DNA of 9,925 nucleotides from Candidatus Falkowbacteria bacterium CG23_combo_of_CG06-09_8_20_14_all_49_15 (GCA_002771615.1 PCSD01000003.1:1-9925); one strand, 5' to 3'. Shown: positions 1-6,371, counted from the first letter of the stretch. Notes: generated by a model not told the origin, from the sequence alone. Numbers and translations are program-made.

Positions 1-19
1 ACTAACAAAAGTGTCCAAG

Positions 20-62
20 TAGGACATTTCTAAAAAACGCCAAATAGGACATTTCTATAAAA
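20..62. repeat. Two-copy direct repeat with TGTCC/GGACA half-sites
   Basis: The 13-mer TAGGACATTTCTA occurs at 20-32 and again at 45-57, a 25-base period, and both copies run on into similar A-rich sequence. TGTCC at 12-16 faces GGACA at 22-26 as an inverted pair. A further TGTCC at 73-77 faces the GGACA at 48-52. The block lies just upstream of the promoter of the M16 peptidase gene. It could be an operator array or the terminal repeats of an insertion sequence whose body lies left of the window. No transposase is visible, so the identity is open. Confidence 0.6.
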
Positions 63-85
63 CTTTTACACCTGTCCATTGCTTA

Positions 86-115
86 TTGACAGTTTATAAA
101 AATCAGTGCTATGGT
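86..115 (+). promoter_or_regulatory. Sigma70-type promoter, extended -10, for the M16 peptidase gene
   Basis: A perfect -35 TTGACA lies at 86-91. After an 18-base spacer comes TATGGT at 110-115, preceded by TG at 107-108, which makes an extended -10 (TGCTATGGT). The predicted transcript starts near 122 and has a leader of about 50 bases containing a strong Shine-Dalgarno. The promoter covers the in-frame ATG at 106, which argues against that start. Confidence 0.7.
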
Positions 116-157
116 CGTTGGACGCTATTGTTTTTTTGAAAATAAAAAAATCAGGAG

Positions 158-163
158 AGGAGG
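158..163 (+). promoter_or_regulatory. Strong Shine-Dalgarno AGGAGG deciding the start at 172
   Basis: AGGAGG at 158-163, within a longer purine run that begins at 153, sits 8 bases before the ATG at 172. It is the only consensus ribosome binding site I find before any gene in this window. It makes 172 the start rather than the in-frame ATG at 106. Confidence 0.85.
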
Positions 164-171
164 ATAAGCAC

Positions 172-1419
172 ATGTGGGATCCGTACGCTGAATTTGAAAA
201 ATCGGTTTTATCCAACCAATTATCAATTTATTCCACCCATTGGCCTGGTAAAACCTGGGAAGCAATGGGGTTTCTGGTCCACAGCGGCGCTGAGCAGGAT
301 CCGGCCGGTCTTGAGGGTCTGGCCCATTTTGTGGAGCACCTTGTTTCTGCGAGTACTGGCCTGGGAACTGATGAAATTTTTGCTTATTTTGAAAATTTCG
401 GCGGATCAGTCTCTTTGGGCCGCACCAGCTTTGCCGATGTCTCTTTCTATTTTGTGGCGCCTTCTGATCCAAAAAAGATCGCGCCCGCCCTGGATATTTT
501 CGGAAAAATGCTGATTGAGGCACAATTTGATGATCTTGATTTGGAAAAGGAGCGCCGGATAATCATCGAAGAGTTTTACCAGAAATTCAACTTGCAGTTC
601 AAGTATGATCTGCTTTGGCAGGAGCATCAGGCGCTTTATGCCGGTTGCTGGCTGCAAAGATCGGTCTGTCCGATCGGCCGCCTTGACTCCATTGCCCGGA
701 TCGCCCGTTCGGATCTTCAGGCTTATTATGACGAGCATTATACGCCCGCTAACATCAGCCTGGTCGCGATCGGCGGATTATCACGGAAACGGATCATCGG
801 CTTGATCAGCAAAAGTCCTTTGGCCAAAATCAAGCCGGGAAAAAGGACGGTTCTGCCTCGCCCTTTCCGGTCGGTCAAGCGGCCACTGGAAAAAAGCCAG
901 GTCTTCAAATTGCCGGACTCGGCCGTTAATTTCGGATCATACAAAACCGTCGCCAGGATTCCCGGCAGTTTTTCCGAGCTTTCTGTCTCGTTTTTATCAA
1001 AAATGCTGAATCGGGCGCTGATCGAGGAAATCCGCCAAAAGCACGGTTGGGCTTATGACCTTGACGTATCTTATCAAAATTTCCGGCATTTTTATGTGTT
1101 TAGCGTCATTTGCCCCGCTTTTGACCTGGCGGCTGTTGATGAGATCGGCAAGGCGGTTGATGCTTGCCTGGCTAGCCTGGCCAGCCGCGCCGATCTGCTC
1201 GTCCGGGTGAAAAATCATATCCTGGCCAGCCAGCGCATGCATGATCCGAACGGCCGGGAAGTGTGCAGTGAAGCGCTTTGGGACTTGTCTTGCCATCAAC
1301 GGATAATTTCTTTACGGGAGTATCGCGCTCAAACTAAAAAAGTTAACATCAACGACATTCGGAATTTGCTCCGTTGGCTGGCCGCCAGCCGGCGGCGGAC
1401 GCTGATTGTCAGGCCATGA
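172..1419 (+). CDS. M16 family zinc metallopeptidase (processing-peptidase-like)
   Basis: This predicted 415-residue protein has the length of single-chain M16B peptidases, which are related to mitochondrial processing peptidase beta. The inverted zinc motif HFVEH gives H52, E55 and H56. The third ligand is expected 77 residues after H56, at E133, inside the typical ERRIIIEE stretch. All catalytic residues are therefore present. A conserved segment ending the first domain follows (YYDEHYTPANISLVAIGG, 185-202). The second M16 domain carries the family's R..HGWAY pair, with R288 and Y295 expected to contact substrate. No signal peptide or membrane segment is seen, so it is probably cytoplasmic and degrades or trims peptides. 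The start at 172 follows a strong Shine-Dalgarno and promoter; the in-frame ATG at 106 lies inside the promoter. It is transcribed alone and ends at a terminator. The family is confident; the substrate is unknown. Confidence 0.93.
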   Translation: MWDPYAEFEKSVLSNQLSIYSTHWPGKTWEAMGFLVHSGAEQDPAGLEGLAHFVEHLVSASTGLGTDEIFAYFENFGGSVSLGRTSFADVSFYFVAPSDPKKIAPALDIFGKMLIEAQFDDLDLEKERRIIIEEFYQKFNLQFKYDLLWQEHQALYAGCWLQRSVCPIGRLDSIARIARSDLQAYYDEHYTPANISLVAIGGLSRKRIIGLISKSPLAKIKPGKRTVLPRPFRSVKRPLEKSQVFKLPDSAVNFGSYKTVARIPGSFSELSVSFLSKMLNRALIEEIRQKHGWAYDLDVSYQNFRHFYVFSVICPAFDLAAVDEIGKAVDACLASLASRADLLVRVKNHILASQRMHDPNGREVCSEALWDLSCHQRIISLREYRAQTKKVNINDIRNLLRWLAASRRRTLIVRP

Positions 1420-1428
1420 AAAAAATAC

Positions 1429-1471
1429 AGCCGGACGTTGCCTTGGGCAATATCCGGCTTTTTATTTTTTT
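1429..1471. terminator. Bidirectional intrinsic terminator between convergent genes
   Basis: Arms 1429-1442 and 1446-1459 form a stem starting AGCCGGA/TCCGGCT, with one mismatch, one G-T wobble and a 3-base loop. On the plus strand a T-rich tract follows (1459-1471). On the minus strand the A run at 1419-1425 becomes a U tract. It can therefore end both the M16 peptidase transcript and the converging ABC exporter transcript, whose last gene stops at 1487. Confidence 0.85.
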
Positions 1472-1486
1472 CGCTTATGAGCGCCG

Positions 1487-2263
1487 TTAGGCTTTTTTAT
1501 TGAAAGCCAGGATCGCGGCACTGACCGCCAGAGAAGAAAAGGCCAGCAAAAAAGCTGCGTTCATGATCGGAGAGTGCAAGGTGAATTTATCCAGGATCGC
1601 CGGCGTTGCCTGGTTGGCCAGCAGGATCTGTCGCAAGGCGTCCACGCCGTATGAAAGCGGATTGAATCCGGACAAAGTCCGCATCCAGATTGGCGCGCTG
1701 TTCAGCGGGAAAAAGGCGCCAGACATGAAGAACATCGGGAAAATCAGGATCTGCATGATTAAGCCGAAGCTTTCCGTCGTTTTCATCAGGGAGGCGATCA
1801 AGAGGCCCAGGGCGGCGATGGCCAGGCCGATCAGGATCATGAAAAAAAGCAGTCCGGGCAGGGCCAGAAGTTGAATTTTTACGCCGATCAAAGGCGACAG
1901 GCCCAGGAGAATGAGCGCCTGGAAAGCGGCCAGGCTGGCGGCGCCGAAAACCTTGCCCAGGACGATGGCCGAGCGTCTGACGGGCGCGACCAGGATTTCC
2001 TTCAGGAAGCCGAATTCCCGGTCCCAGACCGTGGAAATCGTGGAAAAGAAAGCCACGCCCATGACGCTCATGGCGATGATGCCCGGATACATGAATTGGA
2101 GGAAGTCCAAGCCGAAATCGCCGGTGGCCAGAGTCTGGCGCAGGCCGGTGCCGAAAATGGCGAGAAACATCAGGGGCTGGACGAAAGTCGCGACAATGCG
2201 AGTTTTGTCCCGCCCGTAGCGGATGATTTCTCTCTGCCAGATGGTAAAAATCGTGATGAGCAT
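1487..2263 (-). CDS. ABC-2 type transporter permease
   Basis: This predicted 258-residue integral membrane protein of the ABC-2 exporter fold (DrrB/NodJ-like) has about six hydrophobic segments: roughly 22-40, 54-78, 104-127, 134-160, 166-186 and 236-254. The charged segment DREFGFLKEILVAP (81-94) matches the conserved E..G coupling helix that contacts the ATPase. SGAFFPL (181-187) and NPLSYGVDALR (201-211) are the signature C-terminal motifs. It would pair with the ATPase encoded just upstream to export a lipid, glycan or drug-like substrate. I prefer the ATG at 2263, one base after the ATPase stop, because the protein then begins with the usual short amphipathic helix. A GTG at 2278 adds five residues and overlaps the ATPase gene by 14 bases. 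Neither start has a Shine-Dalgarno, so coupled translation is likely. The substrate cannot be inferred. Confidence 0.93.
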   Translation of the reverse strand: MLITIFTIWQREIIRYGRDKTRIVATFVQPLMFLAIFGTGLRQTLATGDFGLDFLQFMYPGIIAMSVMGVAFFSTISTVWDREFGFLKEILVAPVRRSAIVLGKVFGAASLAAFQALILLGLSPLIGVKIQLLALPGLLFFMILIGLAIAALGLLIASLMKTTESFGLIMQILIFPMFFMSGAFFPLNSAPIWMRTLSGFNPLSYGVDALRQILLANQATPAILDKFTLHSPIMNAAFLLAFSSLAVSAAILAFNKKA

Positions 2264-2264
2264 A

Positions 2265-3239
2265 TTATTTCGGACCACGCATTCGGTTATGGGCGCGCAA
2301 GCGGTCTTTGGGGGACGCGTTTTCTTCCCGGATCTGCCGGCCGGTCAGATTAAGGAAAACATCATCCAAGGTCGGCTTTCTCAAGGTGACGGCGCTGATT
2401 TCCGTGTGGAGGCGGGCTAGCAAGCGGGGCAGGAATTTTTCTCCGGCCGTGATTTTCAAGAGGATTTCGCCGTTTTTTTCCTCCGCGGCCAGTTGGAATT
2501 TTTCCCTGATTTCCGCGATTAAGCGCGCGGCCTGGACGGACTGCAGGGTGATGACATCCCCGCCCAAAGCTTTTTTCAGGTTGGCCGGCGTATCCAGGGC
2601 CGTGATCCGGCCGCGATCAATGATCGCGATCCGGTCGCAGTATTCGGCCTCGTTCAGATAATGCGTGGTCATAAAGATCGTCATGTTTTTTTCGCGCTTG
2701 AGCTTGAGGATATAATCCCAAAGATTGGTCCGGGTCTGCGGATCCAGCCCCAGGGTCGGTTCGTCCAAAAACAAGACGGCCGGATAATGGATCAGGCCGC
2801 GCGCGATTTCCAGGCGCCTTTTCATGCCGCCGGAAAAAGTTTTGACCAGATTTTTTTGCCGATCCCAAAGATCAACCAGCCGCAAGACTTCTTCCAGCCG
2901 GGCCGGATAGGCGGCGGCGGGTACGCGGTACAGGCGGGCGTGGAAGCGGAGATTCTCTTCCGCGGTCAGCCGTTCGTCCAGGGACGGATCCTGAAAAACC
3001 AAGCCGATATTTTGGCGGACCGCGTCCCGGTCGGAAACCACGTCAAAACTTTTGACCCAGGCGCGGCCGCCAGTCGGCTGGAGCAGGGTGGTGAGCAGGC
3101 TGATGGTGGTGGATTTGCCGGCGCCGTTCGGGCCGAGAAAGCCGAAAATTTCTCCCGGCCGGACCGTGAAGTTGATGTTATCCACGGCTGTGAAGTTTTT
3201 GAATTTTTTCGTCAGATTTTCCACGCGGATGATGTCCAT
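2265..3239 (-). CDS. ABC transporter ATP-binding protein (DrrA/NatA-like)
   Basis: The 324-residue ATPase subunit powers the ABC-2 permease encoded next to it. All nucleotide-binding motifs are intact: Walker A GPNGAGKST (36-44), Q-loop Q83, signature FSGGMKRR (135-142), Walker B AVLFLDEP (154-161), D-loop GLDP (164-167) and H-loop H193. After the core ATPase (about 1-225) comes a C-terminal regulatory region ending in PTLDDVFLNLTG, typical of the DrrA/DUF4162 class of exporter ATPases. A basic tail of about 24 residues follows and is probably lineage-specific. The ATG at 3239 has no Shine-Dalgarno; a promoter lies about 30-60 bases upstream. The stop at 2265 is next to the permease start, so the two form a bicistronic exporter operon. 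Function as an exporter ATPase is secure; cargo is unknown. Confidence 0.95.
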   Translation of the reverse strand: MDIIRVENLTKKFKNFTAVDNINFTVRPGEIFGFLGPNGAGKSTTISLLTTLLQPTGGRAWVKSFDVVSDRDAVRQNIGLVFQDPSLDERLTAEENLRFHARLYRVPAAAYPARLEEVLRLVDLWDRQKNLVKTFSGGMKRRLEIARGLIHYPAVLFLDEPTLGLDPQTRTNLWDYILKLKREKNMTIFMTTHYLNEAEYCDRIAIIDRGRITALDTPANLKKALGGDVITLQSVQAARLIAEIREKFQLAAEEKNGEILLKITAGEKFLPRLLARLHTEISAVTLRKPTLDDVFLNLTGRQIREENASPKDRLRAHNRMRGPK

Positions 3240-3270
3240 GTTTTTGCCGGAGAGATTTTAATCTTTTTTG

Positions 3271-3299
3271 ATTATAGCTTTCGGTCGTAAAAAAAACAA
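3271..3299 (-). promoter_or_regulatory. Promoter of the ABC exporter operon
   Basis: Read on the minus strand, a perfect TATAAT (3276-3271) follows TTGTTT (3299-3294) after a 17-base spacer. Transcription would start near 3264, about 25 bases before the ATPase ATG. The -35 element lies in the T run that also ends the upstream terminator hairpin. Confidence 0.6.
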
Positions 3300-3325
3300 G
3301 GCTGGAACATATTTTCCCGGCCAGC
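3289..3325 (-). terminator. Possible second hairpin with U tract
   Basis: On the minus strand GCTGG (3325-3321) can pair with CCAGC (3305-3301), with an extra GGAA/TTCC inner pairing as an alternative, followed by CTTG and eight T (3296-3289). The loop is long and the stem short, so this is weaker than the adjacent GC-rich hairpin. It does supply the U tract that hairpin lacks. Confidence 0.35.
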
Positions 3326-3355
3326 AAAGCGCCCCGCGATCAGGCGGGGCGCTTT
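3326..3355 (-). terminator. GC-rich hairpin downstream of the secreted repeat-protein gene
   Basis: A perfect 12-base-pair stem joins 3326-3337 and 3344-3355 around the loop GATCAG. The core is GCGCCCCGC/GCGGGGCGC with AAA/TTT at the base. It lies about 30 bases past the stop of the 3386-4720 gene. The U tract on the minus strand is only three bases, so termination may also need the T-rich segment 30 bases further on. Confidence 0.65.
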
Positions 3356-3385
3356 TGCCTGCTATTTATTTGCGGGCAAAATTTT

Positions 3386-4720
3386 TTATTCCTGTTCCAA
3401 AAGGGAAGAGAATTTGTCAGTCACGACCGCCAGTGCCGTGGCTTGTCCAGTTTTTTGCGTGCGATTAATCACGCCGCGGAAGCGGATGATGTCGCCCGTT
3501 TGGACGGCGGCCAGGGTGATTTTTTCGCCTTGCTCAGAGACCGGCGCGTTGGCGCGGAGAGTGATCGTCCACTGGTTCGCGGCGGACAAGCGGACGCGTT
3601 TGCCAGTGGCCGGATTTTTGCGGCTGATCGGTTTAATCACCACCGTGTTGTTATCCGGGTTAACGCTCACGACTTCGCTGACCGTCTGGGCCACGCCCAG
3701 AGCCTGAAGGGAATCATTTTTAACGATGCGGGCGTCAAGATTGCCGGTGCCTTCGTTCAACCGGCCAATCACGAGCAGGCGGTCGCCTTCCATGAATTCC
3801 GTTAGTAAGGCGCGGCCGAGGAAGCGGCGGACAATTTTGGTTTTTTCCTCAATCTGGATTTTTATTTCCGTGCCCGGTTCACCGATCAAATTGTTGACGT
3901 CGCCCTTTTCAAAAAATTTAGATGGCAGAACTTTCGCCGTGATAATCGCGGGCCGAACACTCAGATCTTCGGGCAGAGCCGTGATTTCCGCCGGCACGAC
4001 CCAGCGGGTGACGCGCATGAACAGGGTTTGTCCGCGTCGCAAGACCACGATGATGTTCGCGTTCCAGGTTTGCGTGTCGCCGTCTTGGTCATCGCTGACG
4101 CGCGCGCGCACGCGATCGCCAATCTGGAAATCCGTTAAAGCGGCCGGATTTTTGGCGCCGGCGACCATTTTCGCGTTGGCGGTATTCAAAGTATAAATTT
4201 TTCCCGCCCATTCCACGTCCATTTCATTTTTTTCCGGACGCCGGTCTTTGACCCAGCCGTTCTTGCCCAAGAGGTTTTTTTTCATTGAGCGGTTGCGCAG
4301 GCGCAGAGCTTTCAGTTCGCCGGAATTTTCGCCGCGGCGCGTCCGGACAGCGATCTGGTCGCCGGCAATCCAGTCCGACAAGTCGGAAGCGGCGTCGGCG
4401 TCGTTCAGGACGGCCGTGTCCGCCGCGACTTGCACGGTTTCATCAATGGTTTGGCCATCTTCCGCGACGCGGATGATGACCGTGGTTTCTTCGGCGGTGG
4501 TGTTGCCGATTTCAATCAAAGTGCCGGTCTGTTCGGTTTCACTGACCGCTTCACTGTCCGCATCATTGGCGGCCGCCAGGTCAACGCCGATGTCCGCGGC
4601 GGTAGTCTCAACGATGTCCGCGCTGTCTTCAACCGCCGCCATGCCGAGCGGCCAGACCAGACAGGCGGCCAGAAAGATAAAAAGGGCTTTTTTCCAGCCT
4701 TGATTGTTAGCGCTTGCCAT
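3386..4720 (-). CDS. Exported protein with four DUF5666-like repeats
   Basis: This 444-residue protein opens with a signal sequence: K10-K11, then a hydrophobic core at 12-25. Cleavage could fall near LGMAA (25-29). FLAAC (16-20) also fits a lipobox, but the hydrophobic residues after C20 make lipoprotein processing less likely. Residues 31-63 are an acidic, Ala-rich linker. The rest holds about four degenerate beta-rich repeats, each marked by a G-D turn: AGDQIAVR (119-126), IGDRVRAR (200-207), EGDRLLVI (311-318) and TGDIIRFR (408-415). Each turn is followed by an A-x-x-[IL]-like strand. This matches the DUF5666 pattern, common in exported proteins of Patescibacteria and other bacteria, whose function is not established. 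No catalytic residues are evident, so a structural or binding role outside the membrane is an inference. No Shine-Dalgarno precedes the ATG. Confidence 0.85.
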   Translation of the reverse strand: MASANNQGWKKALFIFLAACLVWPLGMAAVEDSADIVETTAADIGVDLAAANDADSEAVSETEQTGTLIEIGNTTAEETTVIIRVAEDGQTIDETVQVAADTAVLNDADAASDLSDWIAGDQIAVRTRRGENSGELKALRLRNRSMKKNLLGKNGWVKDRRPEKNEMDVEWAGKIYTLNTANAKMVAGAKNPAALTDFQIGDRVRARVSDDQDGDTQTWNANIIVVLRRGQTLFMRVTRWVVPAEITALPEDLSVRPAIITAKVLPSKFFEKGDVNNLIGEPGTEIKIQIEEKTKIVRRFLGRALLTEFMEGDRLLVIGRLNEGTGNLDARIVKNDSLQALGVAQTVSEVVSVNPDNNTVVIKPISRKNPATGKRVRLSAANQWTITLRANAPVSEQGEKITLAAVQTGDIIRFRGVINRTQKTGQATALAVVTDKFSSLLEQE

Positions 4721-4734
4721 AGTTTGTTATATTA

Positions 4735-4763
4735 ATTATAATTATGATTAATAGCAAAGAATC
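4735..4763 (-). promoter_or_regulatory. Candidate promoter of the secreted repeat-protein gene
   Basis: A minus-strand TATAAT (4740-4735) lies 14 bases before the ATG at 4720. The matching -35 position (4763-4758) is poor, and the gap is so AT-rich that chance matches are expected. If real, the leader is only about 8 bases. Read-through from the ECF-like gene 47 bases upstream is the alternative. Confidence 0.35.
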
Positions 4764-4767
4764 CTGA

Positions 4768-5088
4768 TTATTCCGGCTGGATCGCTTCTTTATGCCCTTT
4801 AATCACATGCCAGAGCCGGCGGACGGAAACCTGTTCATTATCCACCACGCCGCGGTACAGCCGGGGCGGAACCAGCGCTGACAAGACCAGGTTGCCGCCC
4901 AGATGGTAGAGCGTGAACGGGATTTGGCCGGTCAGCGCCGCCAGAAAAGGCTGCTTGAAAACCAGAGTGCCGATGCCCAAGCCCGTGATCGCGTCATACA
5001 CGATGGTGGCGGCCGCGCCGAACAGGACATAATTCCTGATCCGGTTTTCCCGGCCGTGGAGGAACAGGCCGGCCAGGGCGCCCAGCAA
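4768..5088 (-). CDS. ECF transporter S-component-like membrane protein, N-terminal half missing
   Basis: From a TTG at 5088 this reads as 106 residues, but the frame stays open further upstream. Continuing it adds a hydrophobic stretch (GVWSWVTAGTYGLLGALAG, ending at about 5071) that completes a membrane helix cut by the TTG start. Two more helices follow. One contains VYDAITGLGIG. The other contains GQIPFTLYHLGGN, which resembles the C-terminal half of small ECF-type substrate-binding (S) components. Those usually have about six helices and 170-190 residues; here only three are present. No in-frame ATG or GTG exists between the predicted transcription start (about 5179) and 5088. The gene is therefore either 5'-truncated or starts at a rare codon such as ATT (5145 or 5136). 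No ATPase or T component of an ECF transporter is nearby. Family assignment is by pattern only; substrate unknown. Confidence 0.6.
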   Translation of the reverse strand: MLGALAGLFLHGRENRIRNYVLFGAAATIVYDAITGLGIGTLVFKQPFLAALTGQIPFTLYHLGGNLVLSALVPPRLYRGVVDNEQVSVRRLWHVIKGHKEAIQPE

Positions 5089-5147
5089 GCCGTAGGTTCC
5101 GGCTGTTACCCAAGACCAGACGCCTTTTTTATTAATATTATGAATTT

Positions 5148-5163
5148 TTCGCTTAAAAGCGAA
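5148..5163 (-). repeat. Short perfect inverted repeat in the ECF-like gene leader
   Basis: TTCGCTT (5148-5154) and AAGCGAA (5157-5163) flank two bases. In the minus-strand transcript this hairpin would form about 16-31 bases after the predicted start and upstream of the coding part. With no room for a full riboswitch, it may be a dimeric-protein site, an RNA-stability hairpin or chance. Confidence 0.35.
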
Positions 5164-5185
5164 TAATCGTTGAGCCGATATTTTG

Positions 5186-5214
5186 ATTATACCAAAGGAC
5201 AGGCATTTTGAAAA
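5186..5214 (-). promoter_or_regulatory. Extended -10 promoter for the ECF-like gene
   Basis: On the minus strand TGGTATAAT (5194-5186) combines a TGn extension with a perfect -10. TTTTCA (5214-5209) stands 17 bases upstream of the hexamer. Transcription would begin near 5179, inside the open frame but with no ATG or GTG downstream in frame, which bears on whether the gene is intact. Confidence 0.6.
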
Positions 5215-5288
5215 TATTTTTAAAATATATACTCAACCAATGATCAGGCGGGGAATGGGCAAGTCCGGCAAGAAAAAAAGGTGGTGAT

Positions 5289-5294
5289 TATAAT
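5289..5294 (+). promoter_or_regulatory. -10 element of the exonuclease gene, near-leaderless
   Basis: A perfect TATAAT at 5289-5294 precedes the ATG at 5309 by 14 bases. No good -35 is found 16-18 bases upstream. A TG two bases before the hexamer is a near-miss for the extended -10. Initiation about 7 bases downstream would leave a leader of only about 8 bases, with no Shine-Dalgarno. Confidence 0.5.
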
Positions 5295-5308
5295 CTTATC
5301 TATCGCTC

Positions 5309-6121
5309 ATGTTCATATTTTCCGATAAATATAAATCTTTAGCCCAAGCTTTGCAGATTAAAAAACCGCTCGTGATTTTTGATGTGGAAACCACTGGCCG
5401 CAACATCAGCGCGGACAAGATCGTGGCCCTGGCCTATATGAAAATCTGGCCGGAGGGCCGCACCCAGCAGGCGGAGTATTATTTCAATCCGGAAGTGGCC
5501 ATTTCGCCTGAATCCGGCTCCGTGCATGGCATTACGAACAGCAAAGTGGCCGATCAGCCGGTTTTCAAGGAAAAAGCGCCGGAATTATTGGATATTTTCC
5601 GCGACTGCCTTTATGCCGGCCACAATATAATTAGTTTTGACTTGCCGATTTTGCGGCGGGAATTTATCCGCGTCGGCCAAGATTTCAATTACCGCCGGTC
5701 GGACATCATTGATACGCGCGTGATTTTCCAGCGCCTGGTGCCCCGGACTCTGGCCGCCACTTATGAATATTACTGCCGCGTTTCCCTGAAAGACCATAAC
5801 AGCGCTCAACGGGACGTGCAGGCGGTTTTTGAGATTCTGCGCCGGCAGATGGAAAAATACGGCGAGATGCTGGACCAGACTTTCCTGGGCAAGATCCATA
5901 AAGAATTCAGCGAGGAGGTCTATGTGGATACGACCAGGAAATTCTACTGGCGCGCCGGCGAAGCCTATTTCGCTTTCAGCGAGCACCGCGACCAGTCTTT
6001 GAGCCAGGTGGCGGTTTCCGATCCGGGCTATCTCGCCTGGATGCTTGAATCCGATTTTTCCGAAGAAGTCAAAGAGATCGTCCGCCAGGCCTTGGCCAAA
6101 CGTCGGGGTAAGACCGCTTAA
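5309..6121 (+). CDS. DEDDh 3'-5' exonuclease with ExoX-like C-terminal module
   Basis: This 270-residue protein of the RNase T/DNA polymerase III epsilon exonuclease superfamily removes nucleotides from 3' ends using two metal ions. Exo I is FDVETTG (D25, E27). Exo II is GHNIISFDLPIL (D111). Exo III is DHNSAQRD (H163, D169). The His-to-Asp step is six residues; five is usual, as in epsilon and ExoX. A linker (about 178-210) leads to a second module, 211-260, resembling the C-terminal domain of exodeoxyribonuclease X-like proteins: KFYWRAGEAYFAF, then PGYLAWML and a DF..EVKEIV helix. The usual FGKH(K/R)G turn is FSEHRDQ here. It is likely a repair or proofreading-type nuclease rather than the replicative epsilon subunit. 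The short leader has a -10 element but no Shine-Dalgarno. Confidence 0.88.
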   Translation: MFIFSDKYKSLAQALQIKKPLVIFDVETTGRNISADKIVALAYMKIWPEGRTQQAEYYFNPEVAISPESGSVHGITNSKVADQPVFKEKAPELLDIFRDCLYAGHNIISFDLPILRREFIRVGQDFNYRRSDIIDTRVIFQRLVPRTLAATYEYYCRVSLKDHNSAQRDVQAVFEILRRQMEKYGEMLDQTFLGKIHKEFSEEVYVDTTRKFYWRAGEAYFAFSEHRDQSLSQVAVSDPGYLAWMLESDFSEEVKEIVRQALAKRRGKTA

Positions 6122-6179
6122 ATCGCTTGTTAAATAGCTGCAGCTTGGATTCAAAGTCTTTCTCTGTCAGATCAATTAT

Positions 6180-6371
6180 ATGATTTCATCCCAACAACCC
6201 AGGCAATTTGATTTTTCCACTACCGAAGGCCAAAAAGCATTTTATGGGTTAACACCGGAAATTCAACAAGCAAGTATTGGACAAGCGGAAAATGAATTGG
6301 CTGATATGAAAAAATCGGCGGCAGCAACAGAGGTGACGGCTATTTTTTGGAAGCGCAAGAAAGAAGCGTAA
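6180..6371 (+). CDS. N-terminal fragment of a split GNAT acetyltransferase gene
   Basis: This 63-residue reading frame starts at the ATG at 6180 with no Shine-Dalgarno. It is polar and helical, with GLTPEIQQASIGQAENELA at about 23-41, and resembles no standalone family I know. It overlaps the next frame by 25 bases. Going back one base in the T run at 6343-6348 joins ...EVTAIF directly to LEAQERS..., giving one continuous protein of about 261 residues. I read it as the 5' part of the acetyltransferase gene at 6347-6964. The composition is AT-richer than the neighbours. A separate small protein is possible but less likely, because the last residues (WKRKKEA) look like out-of-frame read-on. Confidence 0.55.
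   Translation: MISSQQPRQFDFSTTEGQKAFYGLTPEIQQASIGQAENELADMKKSAAATEVTAIFWKRKKEA
6343..6348 (+). other. T6 run: site of frameshift between two halves of one gene
   Basis: Six T follow GCTA here. The upstream frame reads ATT TTT TGG and the downstream frame reads TTT TTG GAA. A tRNA-Phe on the second TTT can slip back one base and re-pair perfectly, or polymerase slippage could add one base. Equally, one T may have been lost by mutation or sequencing error from an ancestral T7. The sequence alone cannot choose. Confidence 0.55.

Noticed and set aside
106..171. N-terminal extension of the M16 peptidase from the ATG at 106
   Set aside because: It overlaps the predicted -10 element, lies before the expected transcription start, and the ATG at 172 has a strong Shine-Dalgarno at 8-base spacing.
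1871..2353. 160-codon plus-strand open frame
   Set aside because: It is antisense to the ABC permease and the ATPase tail. Its composition is low-complexity, charged and Gly-rich, with no domain.
5242..5253. GATCAGGCGGGG shared exactly with the hairpin at 3338-3349
   Set aside because: A 12-base match could be the remnant of a second terminator hairpin, but the left arm is missing and no other similarity extends from it. Chance is adequate without a genome-wide count.
5165..5308. Possible riboswitch or small RNA in the divergent promoter region
   Set aside because: The predicted transcripts leave leaders of only a few tens of bases or fewer. I could find no conserved aptamer core or sizeable helix beyond the 16-base inverted repeat.
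6136..6145. Palindrome AGCTGCAGCT between the exonuclease and acetyltransferase genes
   Set aside because: Ten bases with no loop and no T tract; not a terminator. Too short to call an operator from one copy.
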